Shown: positions 1 to 7,010, counted from the first letter of the stretch. The stretch: DNA of 11,267 nt from Bacillota bacterium (GCA_029778935.1 JAKPBM010000330.1:1-11267); one strand, 5' to 3'. Notes: generated from the letters alone by a model not told the origin. A program made the numbers and translations.

Positions 1-166
1 CGCGGCTTAACACCGCCCGCTCCAGCACGGCAATGTTTTTGGCGGATGCTCTTCCCAAACCCCCGCCCTGGCGCTTGGCGATGTACCGGGTGGTCACATA
101 CGCCAGGCCGATGACGAAAACCACGGCCAACAGCGGAGGCACCACTAATTTAATTGTTTCCCACAT
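1..166 (-). CDS. fliO: Flagellar export gate assembly protein FliO (FliZ), N-terminal part
   Basis: Partial gene: the first 55 codons are present and the rest runs off the left edge. The translation begins MWETIKLVVPPLLAVVFVIG. It has one hydrophobic segment at about residues 7-24, then a basic stretch (TTRYIAKRQ), a Gly-rich turn and NIAVLERAVLSR. That tail fits the FliO pattern of a single membrane helix followed by a cytoplasmic domain beginning 'I.VLER..L'. FliO helps assemble the FliP/FliQ/FliR export gate in the membrane. A GGGAGGGG ribosome binding site lies just upstream of the ATG. The gene sits 35 bp after fliY, where fliO/fliZ is expected in Bacillota, with fliP, fliQ and fliR probably following outside the window. 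There is no long N-terminal extracytoplasmic region or cleavable signal before the helix, unlike the longer Bacillus FliZ form. The identification rests on one short fragment plus position. Confidence 0.85.
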   Translation of the reverse strand, partial: MWETIKLVVPPLLAVVFVIGLAYVTTRYIAKRQGGGLGRASAKNIAVLERAVLSR

Positions 167-201
167 GGTTTTCCCCTCCCTGTTGGCCGCGGGACGGCAA
201 A

Positions 202-1365
202 TTACGATTTCTTGATAACCTCGGTAATGCGCACGCCGAAGTTGTCGTCGATGACGACCACGTCGCCTCGGGCGACCAGCTGCCCGTTGACGACCACGTC
301 GACCGGCTCGCCGGCCTGTTTATCCAGCTCAATGATAGAGCCCTGCCGAAGTTCCAGGATTTCCTTAAGCGGGCGCTTTTTGCGGCCGATTTCCACCGTA
401 ACCGTCAGTTCCACGTCCATGACGAGGTTCAAATCGATGGAGGAGGGGCTGTCGTCATCCTCGTCCAGTTGGCCGAAGTTGAGCGGGGCCACGTTGACCA
501 CCGTTTTCTGCGGCGCAACGGTAGCGGCGGCGGCTCTTGCCGGCGCTTTGGGCGCGGGCTCGGGTTGGGGCGCGCGCTTCGGGGCGGCCGAGGCGGCCGG
601 GGCTGCCGGCGCGGGCTGGGCTGCCTGGGCGGCAGCGGCTTTGCGCACCTCGTCGGAGAAAACAACGCCGGGCACCTGCGCATGGCCGACGGTGTCGGTG
701 AGATCCTGTTCGCTGGGCGACGGGGATACGTTCGGTTCTGCCATAGGTTCCTGCGCACCTCCCATGTTCATCGCCGTTTGTACCAGTTCCTTCGCAAATT
801 CAAGCGGCATAACGGTCAAAAACTCGCTGTCCAGCAGACCTTCCACCTGCAGCCGGAAACTGACCCGCACAAAAGCCGGCATGTCCTCTGTAAAATAGTT
901 GGGCAGCTCGTCAAGGTCAAAGGGCTTGGGCGTGGATATGTTGATCTGCACGTTGAGCATGGAAGCCAGCGCCGTGCAGGCGGCCCCCATCATCTGGTTC
1001 ATGATCTCGCCCAGAGCGCTCAGATGCATCTCGTCCAATTCCTCGTTGGAATCGGCCATGCTTTCGTCGTTGATTAAGAGGCCAACGATGCGGCGCACGT
1101 CTTTGATGCTCATGATCATGATGTTGGAGCCGTGGAGGCCTTCGATGTACTCGATTTCGATGCCGACAGCCGGTTCAAGGTTGCTGTACTCAAACCTGCC
1201 GGGCTCCACCAGGGTGACCTGCGGCGTCGTTATGCTCACGGTTTGGTTTAACAGAATGGAAACGGCTGTAGCCGAGGCGCCCATACTGATGTTCAGAATT
1301 TCGCCAATGGCGTCCGTTTCAATAGATGTCAATCCCTCTTTGGGGGTAGGCTTCTTTTTGCTCAC
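202..1365 (-). CDS. fliY: Flagellar motor switch protein / CheY-P phosphatase FliY
   Basis: 387 aa C-ring protein joining a CheC-like phosphatase region to a FliN-like SpoA domain. Residues 12-200 hold two CheC-type active sites matching (D/S)-x3-E-x2-N-x22-P exactly: D18/E22/N25/P48 and S116/E120/N123/P146. An Ala/Pro-rich linker follows (about 204-290), then a short acidic piece (DEDDD at 301-305) and the C-terminal SpoA domain (about 311-384, with MDVELTVTVEIG and PVDVVVNG). In this family the CheC part removes phosphate from CheY-P at the motor, and the SpoA part builds the lower C-ring with FliM and contacts FliH. The start is GTG, and its first four bases GTGA contain the fliM stop, with AAGAAGGA upstream. 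That suggests translational coupling to fliM. Unusually, the N-terminus (MSKKKPTPKEGLTS) has no FliM-like LSQxxIDALL motif, which Bacillus FliY carries. Confidence 0.97.
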   Translation of the reverse strand: MSKKKPTPKEGLTSIETDAIGEILNISMGASATAVSILLNQTVSITTPQVTLVEPGRFEYSNLEPAVGIEIEYIEGLHGSNIMIMSIKDVRRIVGLLINDESMADSNEELDEMHLSALGEIMNQMMGAACTALASMLNVQINISTPKPFDLDELPNYFTEDMPAFVRVSFRLQVEGLLDSEFLTVMPLEFAKELVQTAMNMGGAQEPMAEPNVSPSPSEQDLTDTVGHAQVPGVVFSDEVRKAAAAQAAQPAPAAPAASAAPKRAPQPEPAPKAPARAAAATVAPQKTVVNVAPLNFGQLDEDDDSPSSIDLNLVMDVELTVTVEIGRKKRPLKEILELRQGSIIELDKQAGEPVDVVVNGQLVARGDVVVIDDNFGVRITEVIKKS

Positions 1366-2348
1366 AAGACATGTCCTTCTTTCTTTGGAGGCTTTCCAAT
1401 CTTGACGGCCATCTGGTTGCGGCTAATCCCCGGGCGTCCGGTAAGCCATTTCTTGCCGTTGATAAGTACGGTAATCGGCGCGTCCAGGTGCTGATCCAGC
1501 TTGATGACGTCCCCCGGCTGCAGAGAGAGGATCTCCCGCATGGTCAGGGAGGTCGTGCCCAGGATCCCGCACACTTCCACGTCCGCTTCGTTGACCTGCG
1601 TTAAGATGGTTTTGCGCATCTCTTCCTTTTCCGCCGCCTCCATATTGTCCTGGCGCTCGGTCTTGTCGAAGAGTTCCATCACTTCGTTGATGCCCATGCA
1701 GGGCACGCAGCAGGTCATGACGCCTTTTACGTTTCCGATGCGGACATTCATCACAATCACCGCCACGGTTTCGTCCATGGCGATGGACTTAATGAAGCGG
1801 GTGTTGGTCTCCATCTGGCGCAGTGCGACCGTCACCCCCGGCACATGGCCCCAGGCTTCTTCCAGCAGCATGGCCGCCCGCTTGAAGATGCGTTCCATCA
1901 GCGCCATCTCGATTTCGGTGTAGTCCCTTCTCGGCGTCGGGATTTCGTTGATGTTCCCGCCGAACAGGCGCTGGATCAGCGCGAAGGTCAGCGTATCCGA
2001 CATGTCCAGCAGAATGGCGCCTTTGAGCAGGCTAATGTCGAAAATCCCCGTCATGAGGATGTCCGGCAAAGCGTTGTTATACTCAAAGTAGGGGTGCTCT
2101 TCCACGGAAACGACGGTGATTTCGCAGTAGCTGCGGGTCAGCCCGGCCAGATAGGCAGCCATATGCCTTGCAAAAACCTCATAGATGCCTGTCAAAACCT
2201 TTTGCTGATCCCGGGACAGCTTTTTCGGCGTTTTGAAGTTGTATGTCTTTATTTTATTGTCTTCTTTGGTCAGAACACGCTCTGGCGCGTTGCCCAGCAG
2301 CTCGTTCAACAGTGCATCAATTTGGTTTTGAGACAGTATTTCCGACAT
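1362..2348 (-). CDS. fliM: Flagellar motor switch protein FliM
   Basis: 328 aa, the usual length for FliM. The N-terminal CheY-P-binding peptide is intact (LSQNQIDALLNEL, residues 5-17). The middle CheC-like domain covers about 40-235, including FKTPKKLSRDQ and EHPYFEYNNALP. The C-terminal SpoA domain covers about 248-316, with LSLQPGDVIKLD and APITVLINGK. FliM is the central C-ring subunit: it binds FliG above, FliY/FliN below and CheY-P through its tail, and so sets rotation direction. The loop usually written GGXG, which contacts the FliG middle domain, reads G130-G131-N132-I133 here, so the last glycine is replaced. The start is ATG with an AGGAAACC-type site, 24 bp after flbD. The stop overlaps the fliY start by 4 bp. 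No fliL precedes it, although fliL lies there in many Bacillota operons. Confidence 0.98.
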   Translation of the reverse strand: MSEILSQNQIDALLNELLGNAPERVLTKEDNKIKTYNFKTPKKLSRDQQKVLTGIYEVFARHMAAYLAGLTRSYCEITVVSVEEHPYFEYNNALPDILMTGIFDISLLKGAILLDMSDTLTFALIQRLFGGNINEIPTPRRDYTEIEMALMERIFKRAAMLLEEAWGHVPGVTVALRQMETNTRFIKSIAMDETVAVIVMNVRIGNVKGVMTCCVPCMGINEVMELFDKTERQDNMEAAEKEEMRKTILTQVNEADVEVCGILGTTSLTMREILSLQPGDVIKLDQHLDAPITVLINGKKWLTGRPGISRNQMAVKIGKPPKKEGHVL

Positions 2349-2372
2349 GGTTTCCTATCCTGTTCCCCCGCC

Positions 2373-2594
2373 CTAATCGGCTGCGGAAATGCTGATACCG
2401 GGGTTGCCTACGCGGCCCAAAAGCTCTCTCTTCCAGGCTTTGATCCGTGCGATGACTTCCTCGGGCGACTCCTTTGCGTAATAGCTTTTGCCGTTTGTCA
2501 GCGTAATCAGCGTATCGGGCGTGATTTCAATGATTTCGATAAGGTCCGGATTAATATAGTAGCGCTCGTTGCTGAGCCTGGTGATTTCGATCAT
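2373..2594 (-). CDS. flbD: FlbD/SwrD family flagellar protein
   Basis: 73 aa. It begins MIEITRLSNERYYINPDLIE and continues EITPDTLITLTNGKSYYAKES and EEVIARIKAWKREL. This matches the small FlbD (SwrD) family throughout: an N-terminal 'MI.+T+L' strand, NPDLIE, T.ITL.NGK, and a final basic helix. The last 15 or so residues (GRVGNPGISISAAD) form a short tail beyond the usual core. In Bacillus subtilis SwrD raises motor torque; the biochemical activity of the family is not settled. The protein has no signal peptide or membrane segment, so it is probably cytoplasmic. The gene lies 24 bp after flgE, its standard place, with a GATGAGGG ribosome binding site and an ATG start. In many Bacillota motA and motB follow it; here fliM follows directly. 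Confidence 0.93.
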   Translation of the reverse strand: MIEITRLSNERYYINPDLIEIIEITPDTLITLTNGKSYYAKESPEEVIARIKAWKRELLGRVGNPGISISAAD

Positions 2595-2618
2595 GTGCCC
2601 TCATCCCTTTTTAGCGGC

Positions 2619-3446
2619 TTACCGCTTCAGATTGATCAGCTCTTCCAGAATCTGGTCGGAGGTGGTAATCACGCGGGAGTTGGCCTGGAAGCCTCTCTGG
2701 GCGACGATCATGTCCGTAAACTCCTTGGAAAGGTCCACGTTGGACATTTCCAGAGCGCCGGAGAGCAGCGGGCCGGCCAAACCGTCGCCTGCGCCGGTAT
2801 ATACGGGGGCGCCGGAGTTTTCTGTTTCGGTCAGGTACAGACCGCCTTCCTGGGACAGACCGGCGGGGTTGTTGAACACGGCCATGGCCACCCGGCCCAG
2901 CTCCTTGATCTGGCCGTCGTTGATGTCCTTGCCCTTAATCACGCCGGCCTGGTCAATGGTGATATCCACGTAATCTTCCAGATCATCGACTTTGATGGGA
3001 TCGCCCAGCACCCATTTGCCGGCGGCATTCTTCTTTAGTCCGTAGACGAAGTTGCCGTTAGCGTCAACCAGGTTGCCCTCGGCGTCGAAGTCAAAAGCGC
3101 CGACGCGGGTGAACTTGGTGCCGTTGCCGTCGGCGATGACGAAGTAGCCGTCGCCGGCGATGTACAAGTCCAGTGTGCGGGCCGTCTGCTGGTAGCCGCT
3201 GCGGCTGTTGGTCACCTGGATGGAACCGACCGCCACGCCGTAGCCGAGCTGCATGGGGTTGGTGCCGCCGAGGTCGTCCGTGGCTTCGCTGGCGGCGGAC
3301 AGGGTCTGGTAGTACATATCCTTAAACAGCACACGGCTCGCGGTGAAGCCGGCGGTGTTGACGTTGGCGATGTTGTTGCCGATGACGTCCATCATGGTCT
3401 GGTGGCTCTTCAGGCCGGTAACAGCAGAGAACATAGACTTAATCAT
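2619..3446 (-). CDS. flgE: Flagellar hook protein FlgE (short, FlgG-like form)
   Basis: 275 aa axial protein that polymerises into the hook. The N-terminal rod/hook motif is clear (SAVTGLKSHQ, then NNIANVNTAGF at residues 24-34). The central core has LDLYIAGDGYFVI (92-104), VGAFDFDAEGNLVDANG (115-131) and GRVAMAVFNNPAGL (184-197). The C-terminal assembly helix has LSGALEMSNVDLSKEF (228-243) and QRGFQANSRVITTSDQIL (250-267). The length resembles the short Bacillota hook protein, once called FlgG in Bacillus, which lacks the large outer domains of enterobacterial FlgE. No cleavable signal is present, as expected for export by the flagellar type III route. Position directly after flgD argues for hook rather than distal rod FlgG; sequence alone would not separate the two with certainty. 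The ATG start has a strong TGGAGGAAAA site and lies 25 bp after flgD. Confidence 0.94.
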   Translation of the reverse strand: MIKSMFSAVTGLKSHQTMMDVIGNNIANVNTAGFTASRVLFKDMYYQTLSAASEATDDLGGTNPMQLGYGVAVGSIQVTNSRSGYQQTARTLDLYIAGDGYFVIADGNGTKFTRVGAFDFDAEGNLVDANGNFVYGLKKNAAGKWVLGDPIKVDDLEDYVDITIDQAGVIKGKDINDGQIKELGRVAMAVFNNPAGLSQEGGLYLTETENSGAPVYTGAGDGLAGPLLSGALEMSNVDLSKEFTDMIVAQRGFQANSRVITTSDQILEELINLKR

Positions 3447-3471
3447 ATGTTTTCCTCCATTCTAAATATTG

Positions 3472-3879
3472 TCATTCGCCGATCAGGCTTACTTTTTCCA
3501 TCGGGTAGAACTTTCCGTTCACATAGAGGTACGGCGAGCCGTTTTCATAGCTGACCTGTTCCACTTTCCCGGCGATGACGCCCAAAGAGCTTTCGTTATC
3601 CTCTATGGTAACGGTTTTTCCGAGCAACGTCAAGGCGAGATTGGTGTTTATGGCCTGCTTCAGTTCGTTGAGCTGGGTCAGCGTGGTAAACTGGGCCAGC
3701 TGGGACAGAAACTCGGTGTTGTCCACCGTGTCGTACATGCTCTGGTTCTGCAGCTGGGCGGCGATCAGGCGGAAGAAATCGTTGATGTCCAGTTCGGACG
3801 AGTTCTTTGGCTGCCTGGGCGCGGCCGTATTCTGGGTGGGTGCGGTGTACTGGGCGGCGGTGATGCTGTTGATTTCCAC
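3472..3879 (-). CDS. flgD: Flagellar hook cap / assembly scaffold protein FlgD
   Basis: 135 aa. FlgD caps the growing hook and lets FlgE subunits add at the tip. The conserved FlgD N-terminal domain is at residues 30-74: ELDINDFFRLIAAQLQNQ followed by DNTEFLSQLAQFTTLTQLNE. A small C-terminal beta region follows (LLGKTVTIED, GKVEQVSYENG, YVNGKFYPMEKVSLIG). The protein is short, as is common in Bacillota, and has no Fn3-type insertion. The usual QDPxxPM in the first domain reads QSMYDTV (46-52), so the canonical Asp-Pro and second Pro are absent. The start is GTG, with AAGGAGGGGG upstream that overlaps the fliK stop codon (TAAGGAGG). This gives close coupling to fliK. The gene lies between fliK and flgE, the standard order. 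Confidence 0.95.
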   Translation of the reverse strand: MEINSITAAQYTAPTQNTAAPRQPKNSSELDINDFFRLIAAQLQNQSMYDTVDNTEFLSQLAQFTTLTQLNELKQAINTNLALTLLGKTVTIEDNESSLGVIAGKVEQVSYENGSPYLYVNGKFYPMEKVSLIGE

Positions 3880-3894
3880 CGAAAAACCCCCTCC

Positions 3895-5196
3895 TTATAT
3901 CCTGTAGTGTATGGTGCCGGAACGGTAGACGGGCCGCAGATTGGGGCTTTGGGACAGTTCCGGCGCTTCCTTGCGGCTTTTTGCTTCCGTTTCGCCAAAG
4001 GCGGGCGGCTGCCGGTTCCTCCCGAATTGTTCCGTCGCCGCGCCGAAGCTGCTTTGGGCGAAGTTTTCCATCACCAGCTGCTCCACGTTGTATCCGGCGG
4101 TGCGTAGCCCCGTGTGCAACAGGTCCAGCTGGGCGGCGATCATCTCCGTCGCTGCGGCCGATTCGCTTCGCAGCCGGATCTGCAGCGAGTTTTCCCGAAC
4201 AGCCAGCCGCACGGTCACTTCGCCTAAGCCTTCCGGTTTCAGCCGGAGAGTGAAATGGTCTTTTCTCTGGCGCAGGCTGCTGACGATTTCCGTGGCCACC
4301 TGGCTTGCCGGCGGCTCCACGGGGGAACTGGTTTGCGTTTCCTCCGTCCGAATCTGGGACGGATGCGCAAATCTAAGGGCCGGGCTGGCAAAGCCCGTCG
4401 TGTTGCGCACTTCCAAGGGTTTACGCGGCTCTTCCCGTATCGAGACGGGGGCAACTTCTGTCGCTTCGCCCGTTTCCCCGGCGGCCTCTAGAATCATCGC
4501 CTGCTCTTCGCCGGCCATAGGCGCAGTGGGAACGGTTGCGTTGGGCCTGTCGGGCGCTTCCGGCGGCGCAAGGGCAGGTTCCGTTTGGGCGGCGAATTCC
4601 GTTAAAGTTTCCGCCGGATTTTGCCGCACGGCTCCTGCTGCGCCGGGCCGGGCGGTTTGCGTTCCCGACGTTTGGGGAGGAGCCGCCGGGGCTTGTGCCG
4701 TCTTACGGGGGCCGGCCTCCGTCTGGACGGTTTCCGCAAACGCCGGGGCGGCGGGAGCCGCCGTTTCGGCCGGTGGGGCGATTTCCTCCGTGTCCGGCGG
4801 CTGCGCTACGTTAGTTTGCGCAAGGCCCGCCGCGTCCGGCACCCTTCCCCACAGCGCGTTAGGCAGCGTGGGCGGGGCGGCCCTTCCCTCGGTCCCGACG
4901 GCGGGGGGAGGAAGTGCATTTTCCTCCTGGGGCATCTCCTGCGCCGCGTCCGGCACAGGGGCCGGCATGGCGCAGACAACGCCCAGCGCGGCCTGCCGCT
5001 CATCCCAAGGGTCGTCCGGGTTCGGCGGACTGCCTTCCGGGGAGCCTTCGCCTGTCCCCTCGACGCTCTGTTCCATGCTTTGCAGCAGTAGGCAGAACAG
5101 ATTGCCGTTTTCTTCCAATATCTGGGCGGGCGATGTAGTTTTGGCATTTGCTGCCGGAATCGTTCCGGTCAGCCCGTTTACTTGCATCAGAGGCAA
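3895..5196 (-). CDS. fliK: Flagellar hook-length control protein FliK
   Basis: 433 aa from a TTG start. FliK is a secreted molecular ruler that measures the hook and switches export from hook to filament subunits through FlhB. The C-terminal Flg_hook domain is clear at about residues 300-377: HFTLRLKPEGLGEVTVRLAV (314-333) with the conserved L-x-PE-x-LG-x-V, then NSLQIRLRSE and AAQLDLLHTGLRTAGYNVE. Residues 50-295 are rich in Ala, Pro, Glu and Thr and low in hydrophobics, as expected for the extended ruler region, which is poorly conserved in the family. A low-complexity tail follows the domain. The start is uncertain: TTG at 5196 has AGGTGA six bases upstream, while the in-frame ATG at 5187 (codon 4) would be 15 bases from it. 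A TGA lies just above TTG in frame, so no longer start exists. It follows fliJ by 32 bp with no motE/ylxF-like gene between. Confidence 0.94.
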   Translation of the reverse strand: MPLMQVNGLTGTIPAANAKTTSPAQILEENGNLFCLLLQSMEQSVEGTGEGSPEGSPPNPDDPWDERQAALGVVCAMPAPVPDAAQEMPQEENALPPPAVGTEGRAAPPTLPNALWGRVPDAAGLAQTNVAQPPDTEEIAPPAETAAPAAPAFAETVQTEAGPRKTAQAPAAPPQTSGTQTARPGAAGAVRQNPAETLTEFAAQTEPALAPPEAPDRPNATVPTAPMAGEEQAMILEAAGETGEATEVAPVSIREEPRKPLEVRNTTGFASPALRFAHPSQIRTEETQTSSPVEPPASQVATEIVSSLRQRKDHFTLRLKPEGLGEVTVRLAVRENSLQIRLRSESAAATEMIAAQLDLLHTGLRTAGYNVEQLVMENFAQSSFGAATEQFGRNRQPPAFGETEAKSRKEAPELSQSPNLRPVYRSGTIHYRI

Positions 5197-5228
5197 TGGC
5201 GTTCACCTGCCCTTTCTTTTCGCTGCCG

Positions 5229-5678
5229 CTAGTGCACCATCCGGCTGGCGGCGACGTTGGCAACGAATTCTTCTATGATAACTTCTTCTTTTTTTCGAAC
5301 TTCTTCGGTGTAGGCTTCAAACTTGTTCTCCCGCAGCTTTTCGACGGTCATCTTGTCCGTCGTCACGGCCAGAAGCCGTTCCCGCTGCCGGTCGATTTGG
5401 TCCTGCAGGCGCAGAAGACGCTCGTCGTAGGATTCGATCTTGCGCTTCATCTCTTCCAGCATGATGCGCATGGTGCGCACCTTGCTGGCCGGGACCCCTT
5501 GAGCGCACTGGGCCTGATACTCGGCGACCTCGCGCTCGTAGCTTTCCTGCAGCGCTTGCCGCGCGTCGTCCAACGCCTGGTATTCCGCTTTTAATACGTT
5601 GAGCTTTTCCGTTTCCCGGTTTTGCAGGTGGGTTTCGTAAAACAGCACCGAGTCCAGGGAAAACTTAAACTTTTTCAT
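5229..5678 (-). CDS. fliJ: Flagellar export chaperone / FliI stalk protein FliJ
   Basis: 149 aa, typical for FliJ (about 145-150). The N-terminus MKKFKFSLDSVLFYE follows the family pattern 'F.F.L..VL..' . The rest is almost entirely charged helix with heptad-like hydrophobic spacing and few prolines or glycines (for example EKLNVLKAEYQALDDAR and RKIESYDERLLRLQDQID), predicting a long antiparallel coiled coil. FliJ sits in the centre of the FliI hexamer, resembles the gamma stalk of rotary ATPases, links the ATPase to FlhA and escorts export chaperones. The ATG start has an AAGGAAGGG site. It begins 18 bp after fliI. The primary sequence of FliJ is poorly conserved, so the call rests on the N-terminal motif, length, coiled-coil character and the fliH-fliI-fliJ order. 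Confidence 0.93.
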   Translation of the reverse strand: MKKFKFSLDSVLFYETHLQNRETEKLNVLKAEYQALDDARQALQESYEREVAEYQAQCAQGVPASKVRTMRIMLEEMKRKIESYDERLLRLQDQIDRQRERLLAVTTDKMTVEKLRENKFEAYTEEVRKKEEVIIEEFVANVAASRMVH

Positions 5679-5696
5679 AGGCTACCCTTCCTTACG

Positions 5697-7010
5697 CTAG
5701 GAAGCGAGCTTTTGCATCTGCTCCAGAATCTCGTCAAAAGTGAACTTCTCGTTGATGCCCTGTCGCAAAAACGCGTTGATCTGGTCGATGGTGGCTATGG
5801 CGTCGTCGATTTTGGGGTTGGTCCCCTGCTTGTAGGCGCCGATGCTGATAAGGTCGAAGTTTTCGTAGTACGCCGCCAAACGGGCCCGAATGACGGAAGC
5901 GTACTGCAGATGTTCCGGCGTGACGATTTCGTTCATGACGCGGCTGATGCTCGCCAGAACATCGATGGCCGGGTAGTGGTTCCGCATGGCCACTTTCCGG
6001 GACAGAACAATGTGGCCGTCGATAATGCCGCGCACCGTGTCGGAGATCGGCTCGTTGACGTCGTCGCCTTCCACCAAAACGGTGTAAATGCCCGTGATGG
6101 AGCCTTTCTTGAAGTTTCCCGTCCGCTCCAGGAGTTTGGGAAGCAGGGCGTAGAGGGAAGGCGTGTAGCCTCTTGCGATAGGCGGCTCGCCGGTGGCCAG
6201 GCCGATTTCCCGCTGGGCCATGGCAAAGCGCGTAAGCGAGTCCATCATCAAAAGCACGTCTTTGCCCTGATCCCGGAAGTATTCGGCGATGGCTGTGGCC
6301 GTTAGAGCGCAGTGGAACCGGGCCATGGCCGGCTGGTCGGAAGTGGCGGCCACTAAAACGGTCTTTTTCATGCCCTCTTCCTGGATGTCCTTTTCGATAA
6401 AGTCCCGTACCTCACGGCCGCGCTCGCCCACCAAAGCGATGACGTTTACGTCCGCTTCGATGTTGCGGCAGATCATGCCGAGCAGGGTACTTTTACCGAC
6501 GCCGGAGCCGGCGAAAATCCCCATTCTCTGCCCCTTGCCGACGGTGAGCAGCGAGTCGATGGCCTTGACGCCGATGTGAATCCGCTCGCTGATGCGCTCT
6601 CGGTCGAAGGGGTTGGTCGGCGCGCCTTCCACGGAGTAGTATTCCGTGCATTTGAGCGGCGGGCCGCCGTCGATGGGGTTGCCAAACCCGTCCAGAACCC
6701 TTCCGATGACGTCGTTTCCCACAGGAACCCGCAGGATGTCGCCGGTCGGCTCTACGATGCTGCCCTTGACGATGCCGGTCATATCGTCAAAGGGCATCAG
6801 CAGCACCCGGTTTTCCCGAAACCCCACGATTTTGGCCAGAATGTACGAATCCCGCTTGCGGGTGTAGATCCGGCAAAGCGAGCCGATGTCTGCCGCCGGC
6901 CCCGTGCTTTCGATGAGCATCCCTATGATCTTGTCAATCTTCCCGCTGTAGACAACCGTTTCCGTTTTGTCCACGACGTTAGACAGTTTCTTAAAATCCA
7001 ACTGTGTCAT
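5697..7010 (-). CDS. fliI: Flagellum-specific type III export ATPase FliI
   Basis: 437 aa, full length for FliI. It belongs to the rotary ATPase alpha/beta superfamily and drives unfolding and release of export substrates at the base of the flagellum. Visible parts: an N-terminal beta-barrel domain (about 1-90); DGFGNPIDGGPPL (107-119); Walker A GSGVGKST (168-175); LVGERGREVRDF (193-204) carrying the catalytic glutamate E196; ATSDQPAMAR (222-231); and Walker B DVLLMMDSLTR (251-261, Asp257). FliI-type export signatures include GEPPIARGYTPS (274-285) and YTVLVEGDDVNEPISD (309-324). No key catalytic residue is missing. The start overlaps the fliH end by 20 bp, and the GGGAGA ribosome binding site is inside fliH, so the two are probably translated together. 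It forms a complex with FliH, which holds it in check, and FliJ. Confidence 0.98.
   Translation of the reverse strand: MTQLDFKKLSNVVDKTETVVYSGKIDKIIGMLIESTGPAADIGSLCRIYTRKRDSYILAKIVGFRENRVLLMPFDDMTGIVKGSIVEPTGDILRVPVGNDVIGRVLDGFGNPIDGGPPLKCTEYYSVEGAPTNPFDRERISERIHIGVKAIDSLLTVGKGQRMGIFAGSGVGKSTLLGMICRNIEADVNVIALVGERGREVRDFIEKDIQEEGMKKTVLVAATSDQPAMARFHCALTATAIAEYFRDQGKDVLLMMDSLTRFAMAQREIGLATGEPPIARGYTPSLYALLPKLLERTGNFKKGSITGIYTVLVEGDDVNEPISDTVRGIIDGHIVLSRKVAMRNHYPAIDVLASISRVMNEIVTPEHLQYASVIRARLAAYYENFDLISIGAYKQGTNPKIDDAIATIDQINAFLRQGINEKFTFDEILEQMQKLAS

Noticed and set aside
517..633. GC-rich, repeat-looking tract
   Set aside because: It is the Ala/Pro coding linker of FliY with no regular unit length, so I do not call it a DNA repeat.
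154..1077. 307-codon open frame on the plus strand antisense to fliY
   Set aside because: The translation is Gly/Arg/His-rich, the typical complement of Ala/Pro/Asp coding sequence, and fliY is unambiguous.
1845..3038. 397-codon open frame on the plus strand crossing fliM, flbD and flgE
   Set aside because: It runs across three well-identified genes on the other strand and two intergenic gaps, and its product resembles no family. It is an antisense shadow.
2619..3446. Distal rod protein FlgG instead of hook protein FlgE
   Set aside because: Sequence and length fit both short FlgE and FlgG, but the position directly after fliK-flgD and before flbD is that of the Bacillota hook gene.
3941..5278. 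445-codon open frame on the plus strand, antisense to fliK
   Set aside because: The protein is low-complexity Ala/Ser/Gly-rich with no recognisable domain, and it mirrors the GC-rich codons of fliK, whose C-terminal domain is clearly conserved. It is a composition artefact.
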